DNA of 55,204 nt from Phycisphaera sp. (GCA_025916675.1 CP098402.1:1-55204); one strand, 5' to 3'. Positions 24,881 to 36,164 are shown, counted from the stretch's first letter. Translations and numbers: made by a program. Notes: generated from the letters alone by a model not told the origin.

Positions 24881-26356
24881 ATGGCGCTGTCTCCCCTGCG
24901 TATAAAGTTTGTGTTCTTGCTGGCCGCCTTCGGGTTGGTGGTGGTGATCAACGCCACGACGATGCTCTGGAGTGTGTTGTTCCTCGAGCGGCAGATCGAC
25001 CGGCCGTTGCGCGCGACCCAGACGGCGTTGACCCTGCTGAGCGAGGCCAAGCGGGCCGCGGGAGAGCAACACAACGACATCGCAAGGGGCACCGAAGCGG
25101 CGGCGATCGGGCCGAGGGTGGCCGAGGGCCAGGGGCCGCTCGGACGCGTTGACCATGTCGAGTTGCTCACCCGAGCGGCGAAGGCCGAACGCGCAACCAG
25201 CAACCTGCTCGAAGCGAAAGACCTCGAGATCGTCCTCGGCGGGGGTGTGCCCCAGTATTTAAAGGACCGGGTCTCCCGAGCAAATACCGCGCTGCGCACG
25301 TGGATGGACAGCGGCGATGAGGACGCGAGGGCCGAGACCCTGCGGCTGCTGTTCGATCTCCACGAGCGTATAGAGACAACCGAGACGAACGTTGTCAAGA
25401 ACGCGTCGATGGCGAGTTCGCACACCGACAGCATGCGCAAGAAGGTCTGGATCTCACTGGCCGCGAGCGTGGCGATCGCGATCCTGACGGCCATCCTCGC
25501 CGCCCAACTCGTGCGGCGGTGGGTGCTCGCGCCGGTGGCCGAATTGCGAGAAGCCGCCGAGCGATTCGCGCGGGGTGAGCTAGACTACCGCGTGGCGGTC
25601 GTTGGCCAGGGCGAGATCGCCACGCTGGCAAGCGAGTTCAACACCATGGCCGGCACGATCAAGGGCATGCAGCACGAGCGCATCGAGCGTGAGCGGCTCG
25701 CAGCGTTCGGCACGGCTACCCAGCGCATCGTCCACAACATCAAGAGCCCGCTGGCGGGCATCCGCATGATGGCCGAGCTCGCCGGCGATGGGGCGGACGA
25801 CGCCAAGGAGAAGCTCGAGCGCATCGTGTCCACCGTGGACCGCATGAACACCTGGCTCAAGCGGCTGCTCGACGTGTCGCGGCCCGGCGAACTGAACACG
25901 TCGATCACCGGGGCCGCACGGTGGCTGAACGACATCCTCGCGCCACTGCACGCCCGGGCCCAAGGGGCGGGCATCGAGTTCGAGGTCGATGTTTCTGGAG
26001 CACCGGAACAGGCACGGTTCGACTCGGCCCAACTCGAGCAGGCGGTCGTCGCGCTGGTGTCCAACGCGTTGGAGGCAACGCCCAAGGGTGGCACGGTCCG
26101 GGTGCTTGCCTGGTCCGAGAAGCCAGCGGATGGACCCCCAAGGTGGGGGATCGACGTGGCCGACGAGGGGCCCGGCGTGTCCGAGGAGGCAGCCGAACGG
26201 TTGTTCCAGCCGTACTTTACAACGAAGACCGAGGGGAGTGGCATCGGGCTTGCAATGGTGCAGAAGGTTGCGAGGGACCACGGAGGAGATGCGTGGCTCC
26301 GCGACGCTGGGGAGGGTCATGGAGCGGTGTTCGCCCTATGGCTCCCCACGGATTGA
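24881..26356 (+). CDS. Sensor histidine kinase (HAMP, HisKA, HATPase)
   Basis: 491 residues. The first membrane helix is at about 9-34, with a periplasmic, mainly helical sensor domain to about 187. The second helix is at about 188-209, followed by a HAMP domain (210-262; VAELREAAERFARGELDYRV). The phospho-acceptor is His285 in RIVHNIKSPLAGI. The ATPase domain carries the N-box (AVVALVSNALEA), G1 (DVADEGPGV) and G2 (GSGIGLAMVQK). Neighbouring genes make it the cognate kinase of the NtrC-type regulator 39 nt downstream. The signal it senses is unknown. TACGCT at 24853-24858 may be its -10 element, giving a leader of about 15-20 nt without a clear Shine-Dalgarno. Confidence 0.93.
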   Translation: MALSPLRIKFVFLLAAFGLVVVINATTMLWSVLFLERQIDRPLRATQTALTLLSEAKRAAGEQHNDIARGTEAAAIGPRVAEGQGPLGRVDHVELLTRAAKAERATSNLLEAKDLEIVLGGGVPQYLKDRVSRANTALRTWMDSGDEDARAETLRLLFDLHERIETTETNVVKNASMASSHTDSMRKKVWISLAASVAIAILTAILAAQLVRRWVLAPVAELREAAERFARGELDYRVAVVGQGEIATLASEFNTMAGTIKGMQHERIERERLAAFGTATQRIVHNIKSPLAGIRMMAELAGDGADDAKEKLERIVSTVDRMNTWLKRLLDVSRPGELNTSITGAARWLNDILAPLHARAQGAGIEFEVDVSGAPEQARFDSAQLEQAVVALVSNALEATPKGGTVRVLAWSEKPADGPPRWGIDVADEGPGVSEEAAERLFQPYFTTKTEGSGIGLAMVQKVARDHGGDAWLRDAGEGHGAVFALWLPTD

Positions 26357-26395
26357 CCCTGCTTCGGGCCCTGTGTGGCCCCGTGGAGGCCACGT

Positions 26396-27823
26396 ATGGC
26401 CACAATTCTTCTAGTCGAGGACGACCAAGACCTCCGGTACTCGATCAAGGCCACGCTGGAGCGGGCTGGGCATGTCGCGTTGGAGGCGGGCAGTGTCCCA
26501 GAGGGGCTCGAAGTCTTCGGCCAGCGGCATGTCGACCTCGTGCTGACCGATCTCAGGCTGCCCGGCGATGACGGGCTGGTGCTCATCAAGGCGGTGCGTG
26601 GCGAGGGCTTCGCCGGCGGCGTGCTGGTGATGACCTCCGACGACAGCGTGTCGATGGCCGTGGAGGCCATGAAGCTGGGAGCCGACGAGTATCTGCTCAA
26701 GCCCATTAGCGTGGCCGAACTGACGCTCGTGGTCGAGCGAACGCTCGAGCGGGGCAAGCGTGACGCGAAGCTACGGCTGCACGAGAGGCTTGCCAGCCAG
26801 CGTGCGGGCGAGGACAGCGAGCAGCCGGCTGGCGAGCACCCCGCGTGGCGAGAGGCGTTGGCCATGGCCCGGCGGCTGGCGGGCCTGCCCTTGCCCAAGA
26901 ACGGGAGCGGGCCCCAGGCGCTGCCAACGGTGCTGCTGACCGGCGAGACCGGCACGGGAAAGGGCGTGCTCGCTCGGGAGCTGCACATGGCCGCGCCGCG
27001 CGACGCGGGGGAACCGCCCTTCGTCCATGTCAACTGCGCGGCCCTGCCCGCGAACCTGATCGAGTCGGAGCTCTTCGGCCACGAACGCGGTGCGTTCACC
27101 GATGCCAAGGCGGCGCGCGAGGGCCTGTTCGAGATGGCGTCGGGCGGCACCATCTTCCTTGACGAAATCGGCGAGTTGCCGCTGGAGCTCCAGAGCAAGC
27201 TGCTGCTGGTACTCGAAGCGGGCACGCTGCGTCGCGTGGGCGGTACGCGCGAACGTCAGATCTCGGCGCGTGTGGTGGCGGCGACCAATCAGAACCTGCC
27301 CGAGCGTGTACGCGAGAAGGAGTTCCGCGGCGATCTGTTCTATCGATTGAACACGTTTACCATCGAGATCCCGCCGTTACGCGAGCGTGGCAAGGATTCG
27401 CTCTTGATTGCGCACGCGGCCTTGCAGCGATTCGGAAAGCACTTCGGGCGCGGTGATATGGATCTGAGCGACGCTGCCGAACAGGCCGTGCTCGGCCATT
27501 CATGGCCCGGAAACGTCCGGGAGCTGGTCAATGTCATGCAGCGTGCGGCGATGCTGAGCAAGGGCACGACTGTCGAGCCCGCGGACCTGCCAATCTCACG
27601 TCAAGATGCCTACTCGTTCGGGGAGAGTGGCTTGGAGTTTGACTTCGAGCACGGGCCGTGCACTGTCGAGGCGGTCGAACGAGCCCTCGTTGAGCAGGCC
27701 CTGCGGCACACTGGCGGGAACGTCACCGCCGCGGCTCGCCTGATCGATATGCAACGCAGCAGCATCCGCAACCGCATCGACCGGTACGGTCTGCACGAGT
27801 TCGTGAAGGAGCTGAGCGCGTGA
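26396..27823 (+). CDS. NtrC-family sigma-54-dependent response regulator
   Basis: 475 residues. The receiver domain (1-115) has acidic pocket Asp9/Asp10, phospho-acceptor Asp52 (LTDLRLPGDDG) and Lys102 (LKP). The AAA+ sigma-54 interaction domain has Walker A GETGTGKG (183-190), Walker B GTIFLDEIGE (251-260), and the sigma-54 contact loop reads GAFTDA (232-237) instead of canonical GAFTGA. The C-terminus is a Fis-type helix-turn-helix (HTGGNVTAAARLIDMQRSSI). GGAGG with 7 nt spacing sets the ATG at 26396; a GTG at 26375 is less likely. It is paired with the upstream kinase. A sigma-54 promoter lies 1.6 kb downstream, next to the following gene. Confidence 0.95.
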   Translation: MATILLVEDDQDLRYSIKATLERAGHVALEAGSVPEGLEVFGQRHVDLVLTDLRLPGDDGLVLIKAVRGEGFAGGVLVMTSDDSVSMAVEAMKLGADEYLLKPISVAELTLVVERTLERGKRDAKLRLHERLASQRAGEDSEQPAGEHPAWREALAMARRLAGLPLPKNGSGPQALPTVLLTGETGTGKGVLARELHMAAPRDAGEPPFVHVNCAALPANLIESELFGHERGAFTDAKAAREGLFEMASGGTIFLDEIGELPLELQSKLLLVLEAGTLRRVGGTRERQISARVVAATNQNLPERVREKEFRGDLFYRLNTFTIEIPPLRERGKDSLLIAHAALQRFGKHFGRGDMDLSDAAEQAVLGHSWPGNVRELVNVMQRAAMLSKGTTVEPADLPISRQDAYSFGESGLEFDFEHGPCTVEAVERALVEQALRHTGGNVTAAARLIDMQRSSIRNRIDRYGLHEFVKELSA

Positions 27824-29289
27824 TAGGGCTTTGCAGGGCACAAGTAGTCGCGGTGTTGTTCGTGCTTCTGGCAGCCGTCGTTGCTGCCGCTGATGCGACC
27901 GACGGGGTGTATTTTGATCCGACGGGCGACGCGGTGTTGCGTCCGACCGATCGCGGTGGCATGGGGATGGTGCATCCCGACGCGGTATTGCCCGACATCG
28001 TGTCGCTTACGATCGTGGGGTGGCAGCCGTTCTCGCCGGCGAGCGATCCGTACTCGGGGTCCGTGATTGGCAGCGAGGGTGCCGATATCTTCAGGCTCCA
28101 GGCCGTGTTCGATGGATTGATCAATCCGCCCGGTACGCTTGGTTTTGCGGGCCAGCCGTTCGACCCCTACCGGTTCGGCACGAGCCCGGTGTTCGGCTTC
28201 ATCGAGCTGAGCGTGGACCGGCGCGAGAGTACAGGCGGGCACCTGGGTGCTTCTGCCGAGAGCCGGTTCATGGCCAACGTGGCCCGATTCGGGAGCCGGC
28301 CGCACGACTCCATCGGCGGGCGGATCGCGGCATCGGCCGATGACTACGACCGTGACATCAGAACTGGTCCGCAATTCGAGCGGAGCGGCGCCGATTGGTC
28401 GCTCTCCTTGTGCGGCTGCTCGGCCGTGACACTCGTGCGGGAAATTGGCAACGGGAACGGGTTGTTCGAGGCCGGCGAGACCATGATCGTTCGCGGCCGC
28501 TTCTTCGCACGCTCGGAGGGGTACATCGGCCCGAGCGGGATGCGCGGGGGCTCGGTCGACGGCGCGTACGACCCGTGGGTCGATCTGCGATTCAGCCACA
28601 ACATCGCGAGCGATCAAACTATGGTGACGTTCGTCGGGCCGGTTACCAATCGGGGGTACGGCCAACTCGCGGGCACATCGACCCCGCCGATCAACTTCAG
28701 GGCCGACGACGGCTGGAGCATCGAAGAGGGGGTGACCGACCTGATCCTCTCGGTCTGTTACGGTTGCGCCGCCGAATTGCTAATCGAGGATTGGGAAGGC
28801 AGAGATATCGAGGACTCGCTCGAGCCCGACCGCTGGGAAGCGACGGCTCTCGTTGGCACGAGCTACACCGATCCGTTTGTGGATGGCTTGTTTGTTTGGA
28901 CCGACGTTGGCTTCGACTTGGAACCGGGCAACCTCAACGGGGATTCGAGCGTTGGGTTGCTGGACCAGGGCATCTTGCGGAACTGGGTCTACGCGAACGA
29001 TGGGGCGGCGTTCGATGCCGACGGCATCAAGAATGGGGTTGTGGTTGTTCGCAGAACACCGTTCAATTTTTCTCTGTACGACCTCGACGCCTCGGGTGAG
29101 ATCGAGCACCGGGACCTGGCGGTCTACGGGCCACGGGCCGATCTGGATGGCGACGGCGTCTTGACAGTGTTCGACTTCCTGGCCTTCCAGAACTTCTTCG
29201 ACGCCGGCAACCTCCGCGCGGATTTTGACTTTAGTGAGACGCTCGACATCTTCGATTTTCTCGCATTCCAAAACACGTTCGACGAGTAA
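27820..29289 (+). CDS. Secreted protein with degenerate GC-type dockerin
   Basis: 489 residues with a signal peptide (VLFVLLAAVVAAADA). The large exported domain is not recognised; it contains CGCS and CYGCAAELL Cys clusters. Near the C-terminus a type-I-like dockerin segment is visible (NLNGDSSVGLLDQGILRNWV ... DLDASGEIEHRDLAVYG). It is followed by a GC-type pair whose first half is normal (DLDGDGVLTVFDFLAFQNFF). The second half lacks the DGDG calcium loop (DFDFSETLDIFDFLAF), and the protein stops at FDE without the usual Gly-Cys. The GTG start overlaps the regulator's stop codon by 4 nt, with AAGGAG 8 nt upstream. It is therefore translationally coupled to the two-component genes. Confidence 0.85.
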   Translation: MIGLCRAQVVAVLFVLLAAVVAAADATDGVYFDPTGDAVLRPTDRGGMGMVHPDAVLPDIVSLTIVGWQPFSPASDPYSGSVIGSEGADIFRLQAVFDGLINPPGTLGFAGQPFDPYRFGTSPVFGFIELSVDRRESTGGHLGASAESRFMANVARFGSRPHDSIGGRIAASADDYDRDIRTGPQFERSGADWSLSLCGCSAVTLVREIGNGNGLFEAGETMIVRGRFFARSEGYIGPSGMRGGSVDGAYDPWVDLRFSHNIASDQTMVTFVGPVTNRGYGQLAGTSTPPINFRADDGWSIEEGVTDLILSVCYGCAAELLIEDWEGRDIEDSLEPDRWEATALVGTSYTDPFVDGLFVWTDVGFDLEPGNLNGDSSVGLLDQGILRNWVYANDGAAFDADGIKNGVVVVRRTPFNFSLYDLDASGEIEHRDLAVYGPRADLDGDGVLTVFDFLAFQNFFDAGNLRADFDFSETLDIFDFLAFQNTFDE

Positions 29290-29300
29290 CGGTCGTCGAC

Positions 29301-29326
29301 TGGCCACGCGAGGCCCTGTGGCCACG
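29301..29326 (+). promoter_or_regulatory. Candidate enhancer sites for the NtrC-type activator
   Basis: TGGCCACG occurs at 29301-29308 and again at 29319-29326, 18 bp apart. The second lies within the perfect palindrome GTGGCCAC (29318-29325), and a related GGCCATGG follows at about 29333. They lie roughly 110-130 bp upstream of the predicted sigma-54 start, the usual distance for activator binding sites. The assignment to the neighbouring regulator is inference. Confidence 0.4.
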
Positions 29327-29366
29327 GCTGGCGGCCATGGCGAGCCACACCGACTCCCTCCACGTT

Positions 29367-29408
29367 GCAACAACCCCCGTCGCTCACGCTGCGGGGGTTG
29401 TTGCTTTT
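29367..29408 (+). terminator. Strong intrinsic terminator after dockerin gene 27820
   Basis: A perfect stem of about 13 bp (from 29367 to 29404) with a loop of about 11 nt is followed by TTTT. It separates the regulator operon from the sigma-54 promoter, which starts within its tail. Confidence 0.92.
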
Positions 29409-29422
29409 GGCACGGCAGTTGC
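29407..29422 (+). promoter_or_regulatory. Sigma-54 (RpoN) promoter
   Basis: TTGGCACG-GCAG-TTGC matches the -24/-12 consensus (TGGCACG, four bases, TTGC) at essentially every conserved position, with GG (29409-29410) and GC (29421-29422) separated by exactly 10 nt. The predicted start is near 29434, about 70 nt before the ATG at 29503. Confidence 0.88.
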
Positions 29423-29437
29423 CATGGTGTTCATTGC

Positions 29438-29463
29438 CCCGCGGTCGGAGGAGTTACCGCGGG
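29438..29463 (+). promoter_or_regulatory. 5'-terminal leader hairpin
   Basis: CCCGCGGT (29438-29445) and ACCGCGGG (29456-29463) form a perfect 8-bp stem with loop CGGAGGAGTT. It would lie within about the first 30 nt of the sigma-54 transcript and could stabilise the mRNA or affect translation. Confidence 0.6.
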
Positions 29464-29502
29464 ACCAAGACACACGAACTTTCTTACCTCAGGAGAACGA
29501 AG

Positions 29503-30789
29503 ATGCAACGCACGATGAACACGAAGACTCTGACCCTCGTCCTCGCCGCCGGCGCGATCACCAGCGCGGCCAACGCCCAGATCTCGTTTGGCCCGCGTAC
29601 CGACCTGCCGACAGCGCAGCGCCCGGCCGGCGTCGCCGCCGGCGACTTCACCGGCGACGGCCTCATGGACTTGGCCGTCGTCGTCGATAACCCCGACCGT
29701 GTGCTGATCATGGCCGGCGACGGTGCTGGTGGCTTCGCGGCCGGTCCGGTCACCTTCCTCGGCGCGGGCGTCGGTGCCGATGCCGCCGAGGCCCACGACA
29801 TCGACGGCGATGGCGATCAGGACCTGGTCGTCATCTTCGACAACACTTCGAGTGCCCAGATCCTGCTCAACGATGGGGCTGGCAACTTTGCCCCGGGTGG
29901 CCGCGCTGCCACCGGTGCCGAGCCGGTCTGGATCGCCAAGGGCCGGCTCAACGCCAACCCGGGCGCCGACTTTGTGATCGTCAACCGCGACAGCAATAGC
30001 GTGACCATCCTGCTGGACTTCGGCGTCTCGACCGTTAGCTCGACGCTGGCCGTCGGTGCCGAGCCGCGTGCCGCGGCGATCGGTGACTACAACGGCGACG
30101 GCAACGCCGACCTGGCCGTCACCAACCACGACAGCCGCTCGATTGGTATCTACACCGGCAACGGCGCGGGCGGCTTCGTGGCCGGTCAGGTCATCACGAC
30201 CCCAGGCCAGCGTCCCGAGGGCATCGTGTCGGCCGACTTCGACGGCGACGGCGACGCCGATCTGGCCGCTACGGTTGACGATTTCATGCAGGTGTACCGC
30301 AACGACGCGGGCGCCTTCTCCTTTGCGGGTCGTGTGGCAGTCGGTTCGTTCGATCCCTCCGAGATGTACGTCGGCAACTTCGCGCCCGGTGGTGCCGGCC
30401 CCGACGTGATGACCGTCAACAACGACGGTGGCTCGGTTTCCGTGTTCGAGAACCTCGGCGGACTGGCCTTCAGCGCCGCCCTGGTGCTGCCTACGGGCGT
30501 GCAGCCCGAGTTTGCCGCGATCGCCGATTTCGATGGCAGCGGCTCAAGCGATATCGCCGTGACCAACCGCGACAGCAACACCACCAGCGTGTTCATCAAC
30601 GACGCTGTGGTGGCACCGCCCTGCCGGGCCGACTTCGACGGCGATGGCAGCCTGACCATCTTCGACTTTTTGGCCTTCCAGACCGCGTTCGCGATGGGTA
30701 ACCCCCGGGCCGATATCGACGGCGACGGCAGCCTGACCATCTTCGACTTCCTGGCATTCCAGAACCTGTTCGTGGCCGGCTGCCCGTAA
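29503..30789 (+). CDS. VCBS/FG-GAP repeat protein with GC-type dockerin, sigma-54 promoter
   Basis: 428 residues. The signal peptide (TLTLVLAAGAITSAANA) precedes a seven-bladed-type propeller of FG-GAP/VCBS repeats, each with a calcium loop (GDFTGDGLMDLAVV, DIDGDGDQDLVVI, GDYNGDGNADLAVT, ADFDGDGDADLAAT, ADFDGSGSSDIAVT). The C-terminal dockerin has two matched halves (DFDGDGSLTIFDFLAFQTAF and DIDGDGSLTIFDFLAFQNLF) and ends VAGCP. AGGAG with 7 nt spacing sets the ATG at 29503. It is the clear target of the sigma-54 promoter at 29407 and therefore probably of the neighbouring two-component system. Confidence 0.92.
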   Translation: MQRTMNTKTLTLVLAAGAITSAANAQISFGPRTDLPTAQRPAGVAAGDFTGDGLMDLAVVVDNPDRVLIMAGDGAGGFAAGPVTFLGAGVGADAAEAHDIDGDGDQDLVVIFDNTSSAQILLNDGAGNFAPGGRAATGAEPVWIAKGRLNANPGADFVIVNRDSNSVTILLDFGVSTVSSTLAVGAEPRAAAIGDYNGDGNADLAVTNHDSRSIGIYTGNGAGGFVAGQVITTPGQRPEGIVSADFDGDGDADLAATVDDFMQVYRNDAGAFSFAGRVAVGSFDPSEMYVGNFAPGGAGPDVMTVNNDGGSVSVFENLGGLAFSAALVLPTGVQPEFAAIADFDGSGSSDIAVTNRDSNTTSVFINDAVVAPPCRADFDGDGSLTIFDFLAFQTAFAMGNPRADIDGDGSLTIFDFLAFQNLFVAGCP

Positions 30790-30854
30790 TACTCGGTCCC
30801 CGGTCACACGGATTCTCTCTCTGTTTCGGTGGCTCTGTTCCTCTCTTTACCCCA

Positions 30855-30893
30855 GGCGGCGACCTATCCACGAGAAGGTCGCCGCCTTTTGTT
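30855..30893 (+). terminator. Intrinsic terminator after VCBS-dockerin gene
   Basis: A perfect 10-bp stem GGCGGCGACC/GGTCGCCGCC (30855-30864 with 30877-30886) with a 12-nt loop is followed by TTTTGTT. Confidence 0.92.
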
Positions 30894-30916
30894 ACATTTG
30901 GTTGATACCATCGGCC

Positions 30917-32194
30917 ATGGCCAAGACCCCTCCCACCGAACCGCCTCCCCCGATCGAGCCCGGGCCGCTGGGGCCTACGACGCGGGGCAAGCGGATCGAT
31001 TCGATCGACACGCTCCGCGGCATCGCGGTCATGGGCATCTTTATGATGAACATCCCGACATTCGCACTGAGCGAGGCGGCGTTCTTCAATCCGCCAGTCG
31101 CCGGCGGGTTCGAGGGGCTCGACTACCTGACCTGGCTGGTCAGCCATGTGCTGTTCGAACTGAAGATGATGGCGATCTTCTCCATGCTCTTCGGCGCGGG
31201 CGTGGCGCTCATGGCCGAGCGGTTGGCCGAGTCGGGCCGTGGGGCCGGTGTCCACTATCGGCGCATGGGCTGGCTGCTGCTCATCGGCATGGCCCACGCG
31301 TACCTCATCTGGATCGGCGATATCCTGGTCGGTTACGCGCTCATCGGCATGCTGGTGTATCCCTTGCGACGGCTACCGGCGATCTGGTTGATGATCATCG
31401 CGTGCGCCCTCCTGCCGGTGGCCATGGTACTCGGCGGGTTGCAGCAGGCACTCTTCGAGATGCTGCGTGCCAGCGACGATCCGCAGATGATGGAAACATG
31501 GGACGACGTGGGCACCATGTTCTACCCGACCGAGACCTCCCTCGAAGAAGAGCGCCAGGGGGCGCTCGGCGGCTTCTTCCATCGCGTGTCGGCCCACGCC
31601 GAAGACGCCATGTTCATGCAGACCTACGTGTTCGCGATCTTCATGCTCTGGCGCGTGGGCGGGCTCATGCTGCTGGGCATGGCCCTGCACAAGTGGGGCG
31701 TGTTCAAGGCGGAACGCTCGGCGCGGTTCTATCTGGGCATGCTTCTCATCGGCGGCGTGTTGGGTGGCGGGATCGTCGGTACGGGCGTGGCCCTCAACCA
31801 CCGCAACGGCTTCGATCCTGTGGCCTATTTCGGCGTTATGGGCTGGTTCAACTATGTGGGCAGTATCGGCGTCGCGCTCGCGTGGGTCGCGCTGGTCATG
31901 CTCCTGTGCAAGGGCGGCGTGCTCGGCTGGCTCCGCCACGCGCTCGCGTCGGTCGGCCGGATGGCCCTGACCAATTACCTCATGCAATCGCTCATCGCCG
32001 CGTTCATCTTCTATGGCTGGGGCCTGGGTTACTTCGGCAGCCTGAGCCGGAGCGAATACGTGCCGATCGTTCTTGGTGTGTGGGCGTTCCAACTGGTCAT
32101 GAGTCCGCTGTGGCTCTCGAGGTTCCGCTTCGGCCCGATGGAATGGCTGTGGCGGAGCCTGACGTACTGGAAGCTCGAGTCGATTCGCAAATAG
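30917..32194 (+). CDS. DUF418 polytopic membrane protein
   Basis: 425 residues. The N-terminal signature RIDSIDTLRGIAVMGIFMMN and the C-terminal DUF418 region (GRMALTNYLMQSLIAAFIFY ... PLWLSRFRFGPMEWLWRSLT) identify the family. About 8-10 hydrophobic helices are visible. DUF418 proteins are inner-membrane proteins of unknown function, distantly related to acyltransferase-3-type membrane proteins. The ATG at 30917 follows TACCAT by 5 nt with no Shine-Dalgarno, suggesting a leaderless transcript. A TTG at 30902 is the less likely alternative. It is followed 21 nt later by a sulfotransferase gene. Confidence 0.9.
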   Translation: MAKTPPTEPPPPIEPGPLGPTTRGKRIDSIDTLRGIAVMGIFMMNIPTFALSEAAFFNPPVAGGFEGLDYLTWLVSHVLFELKMMAIFSMLFGAGVALMAERLAESGRGAGVHYRRMGWLLLIGMAHAYLIWIGDILVGYALIGMLVYPLRRLPAIWLMIIACALLPVAMVLGGLQQALFEMLRASDDPQMMETWDDVGTMFYPTETSLEEERQGALGGFFHRVSAHAEDAMFMQTYVFAIFMLWRVGGLMLLGMALHKWGVFKAERSARFYLGMLLIGGVLGGGIVGTGVALNHRNGFDPVAYFGVMGWFNYVGSIGVALAWVALVMLLCKGGVLGWLRHALASVGRMALTNYLMQSLIAAFIFYGWGLGYFGSLSRSEYVPIVLGVWAFQLVMSPLWLSRFRFGPMEWLWRSLTYWKLESIRK

Positions 32195-32203
32195 CCCTTG
32201 GCC

Positions 32204-32209
32204 TACGCT
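32204..32209 (+). promoter_or_regulatory. -10-like TACGCT before sulfotransferase
   Basis: TACGCT ends 6 nt before the ATG at 32216, within the 21-nt gap after the DUF418 gene. No Shine-Dalgarno is present, so a leaderless start is possible. Confidence 0.35.
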
Positions 32210-32215
32210 TGGCCC

Positions 32216-33136
32216 ATGGTTGTTGACGATCCAGAATCGCCTTCGCGAGGCGGGAAAGAACGCCCGATCGACCCACGCCCGGTCTTACTCGTGGGCACGC
32301 ACCGGAGCGGCACGACCTGGCTCAGCAAGATCCTCAGCGAGCATCCCGAGACCGCGTTCGCTGCCGAACCCCGACCCATCTGGGTGCGCGGGAATGCCTA
32401 CAAGCCCGACGACCGTTTGACCGCCGACGATGCATCCCCCCGGATCGTGGCGCGAATCCATCGAGCGTTCAACACGATGTTGCGTGAACAAGGCAAGCCA
32501 CGGCTTGTGGAGAAGACCCCCAGCAACTGCCTGCGCGTGCCATTCTTGCGCGCTGTATACCCACAAGCGAGGTTGCTCCTAGTGATCCGTGATGGCCGGA
32601 GCGTGGTGCATTCGACCGCTGATCTGCAGCAACGAAAAGGCAAGCTGCGCAACGCCTTCAATCGCGCGAGGCAGATGCCCCCGCAGGAATGGCCCGCCGA
32701 GACTGGCCGCGTGCTCGACATGGTGCGCCGCCGGGTCTTGGGCAAGCCCATGCCCATCTGGGGCCCTCGCCCGCCCGGTTGGCGTCAGTGGGTGCGTGAG
32801 GACCATCCAGACGTGGTACGCGCCAAGCAGTGGTCGGCGACGATCCTTACGGCCTATCGCGATGCCAGGGCATGGATCGAGCAGGCCGAGGCGAACGGCG
32901 AGGACCCCGGAGTATTGATCTTTCGTTATGAGGATCTTGTGATGGATCCGGGCCCGACGCTGGAACGCATCCTGTCGTTTGCGGAACTCCGCGACGACGG
33001 TCTTTCGGAGCGTTTGGCCGAGAGCGTCGATCACGCCCGCTTTTCCAATCGCCAGGACGCGAACACGTCCGAGCAACTCGAGCGGATGAAGCCCTACCTC
33101 GAACCCGCCTTGGTCGAACTGGGATACACCTGGTAG
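32216..33136 (+). CDS. PAPS-dependent sulfotransferase family protein
   Basis: 306 residues. The 5'-phosphosulfate-binding loop is VGTHRSGTTWLSKIL, and the 3'-phosphate-binding segment is VIRDGRSVVHSTADL with its conserved Arg and Ser. RYEDLVMDPGPTLERILSFA is the usual C-terminal motif. It transfers sulfate from PAPS to an acceptor, probably a carbohydrate given the general use of this family, but the acceptor cannot be read. The ATG at 32216 is used; an upstream TTG at 32198 has no support. The gap 33137-33257 between it and convergent gcvP shows nothing. Confidence 0.9.
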   Translation: MVVDDPESPSRGGKERPIDPRPVLLVGTHRSGTTWLSKILSEHPETAFAAEPRPIWVRGNAYKPDDRLTADDASPRIVARIHRAFNTMLREQGKPRLVEKTPSNCLRVPFLRAVYPQARLLLVIRDGRSVVHSTADLQQRKGKLRNAFNRARQMPPQEWPAETGRVLDMVRRRVLGKPMPIWGPRPPGWRQWVREDHPDVVRAKQWSATILTAYRDARAWIEQAEANGEDPGVLIFRYEDLVMDPGPTLERILSFAELRDDGLSERLAESVDHARFSNRQDANTSEQLERMKPYLEPALVELGYTW

Positions 33137-33257
33137 CGAGCCACACGCGGAACCGAAGCGGTGTCCGGCGACGGCAAGACCTTCCAGATCTTGGCCAACT
33201 CGCCGACCCCCTGGCCGATGCCGCCTGCAGCACTACCTCGGCTCGCGCGCGATTGAT

Positions 33258-36164
<2,907 letters not shown>

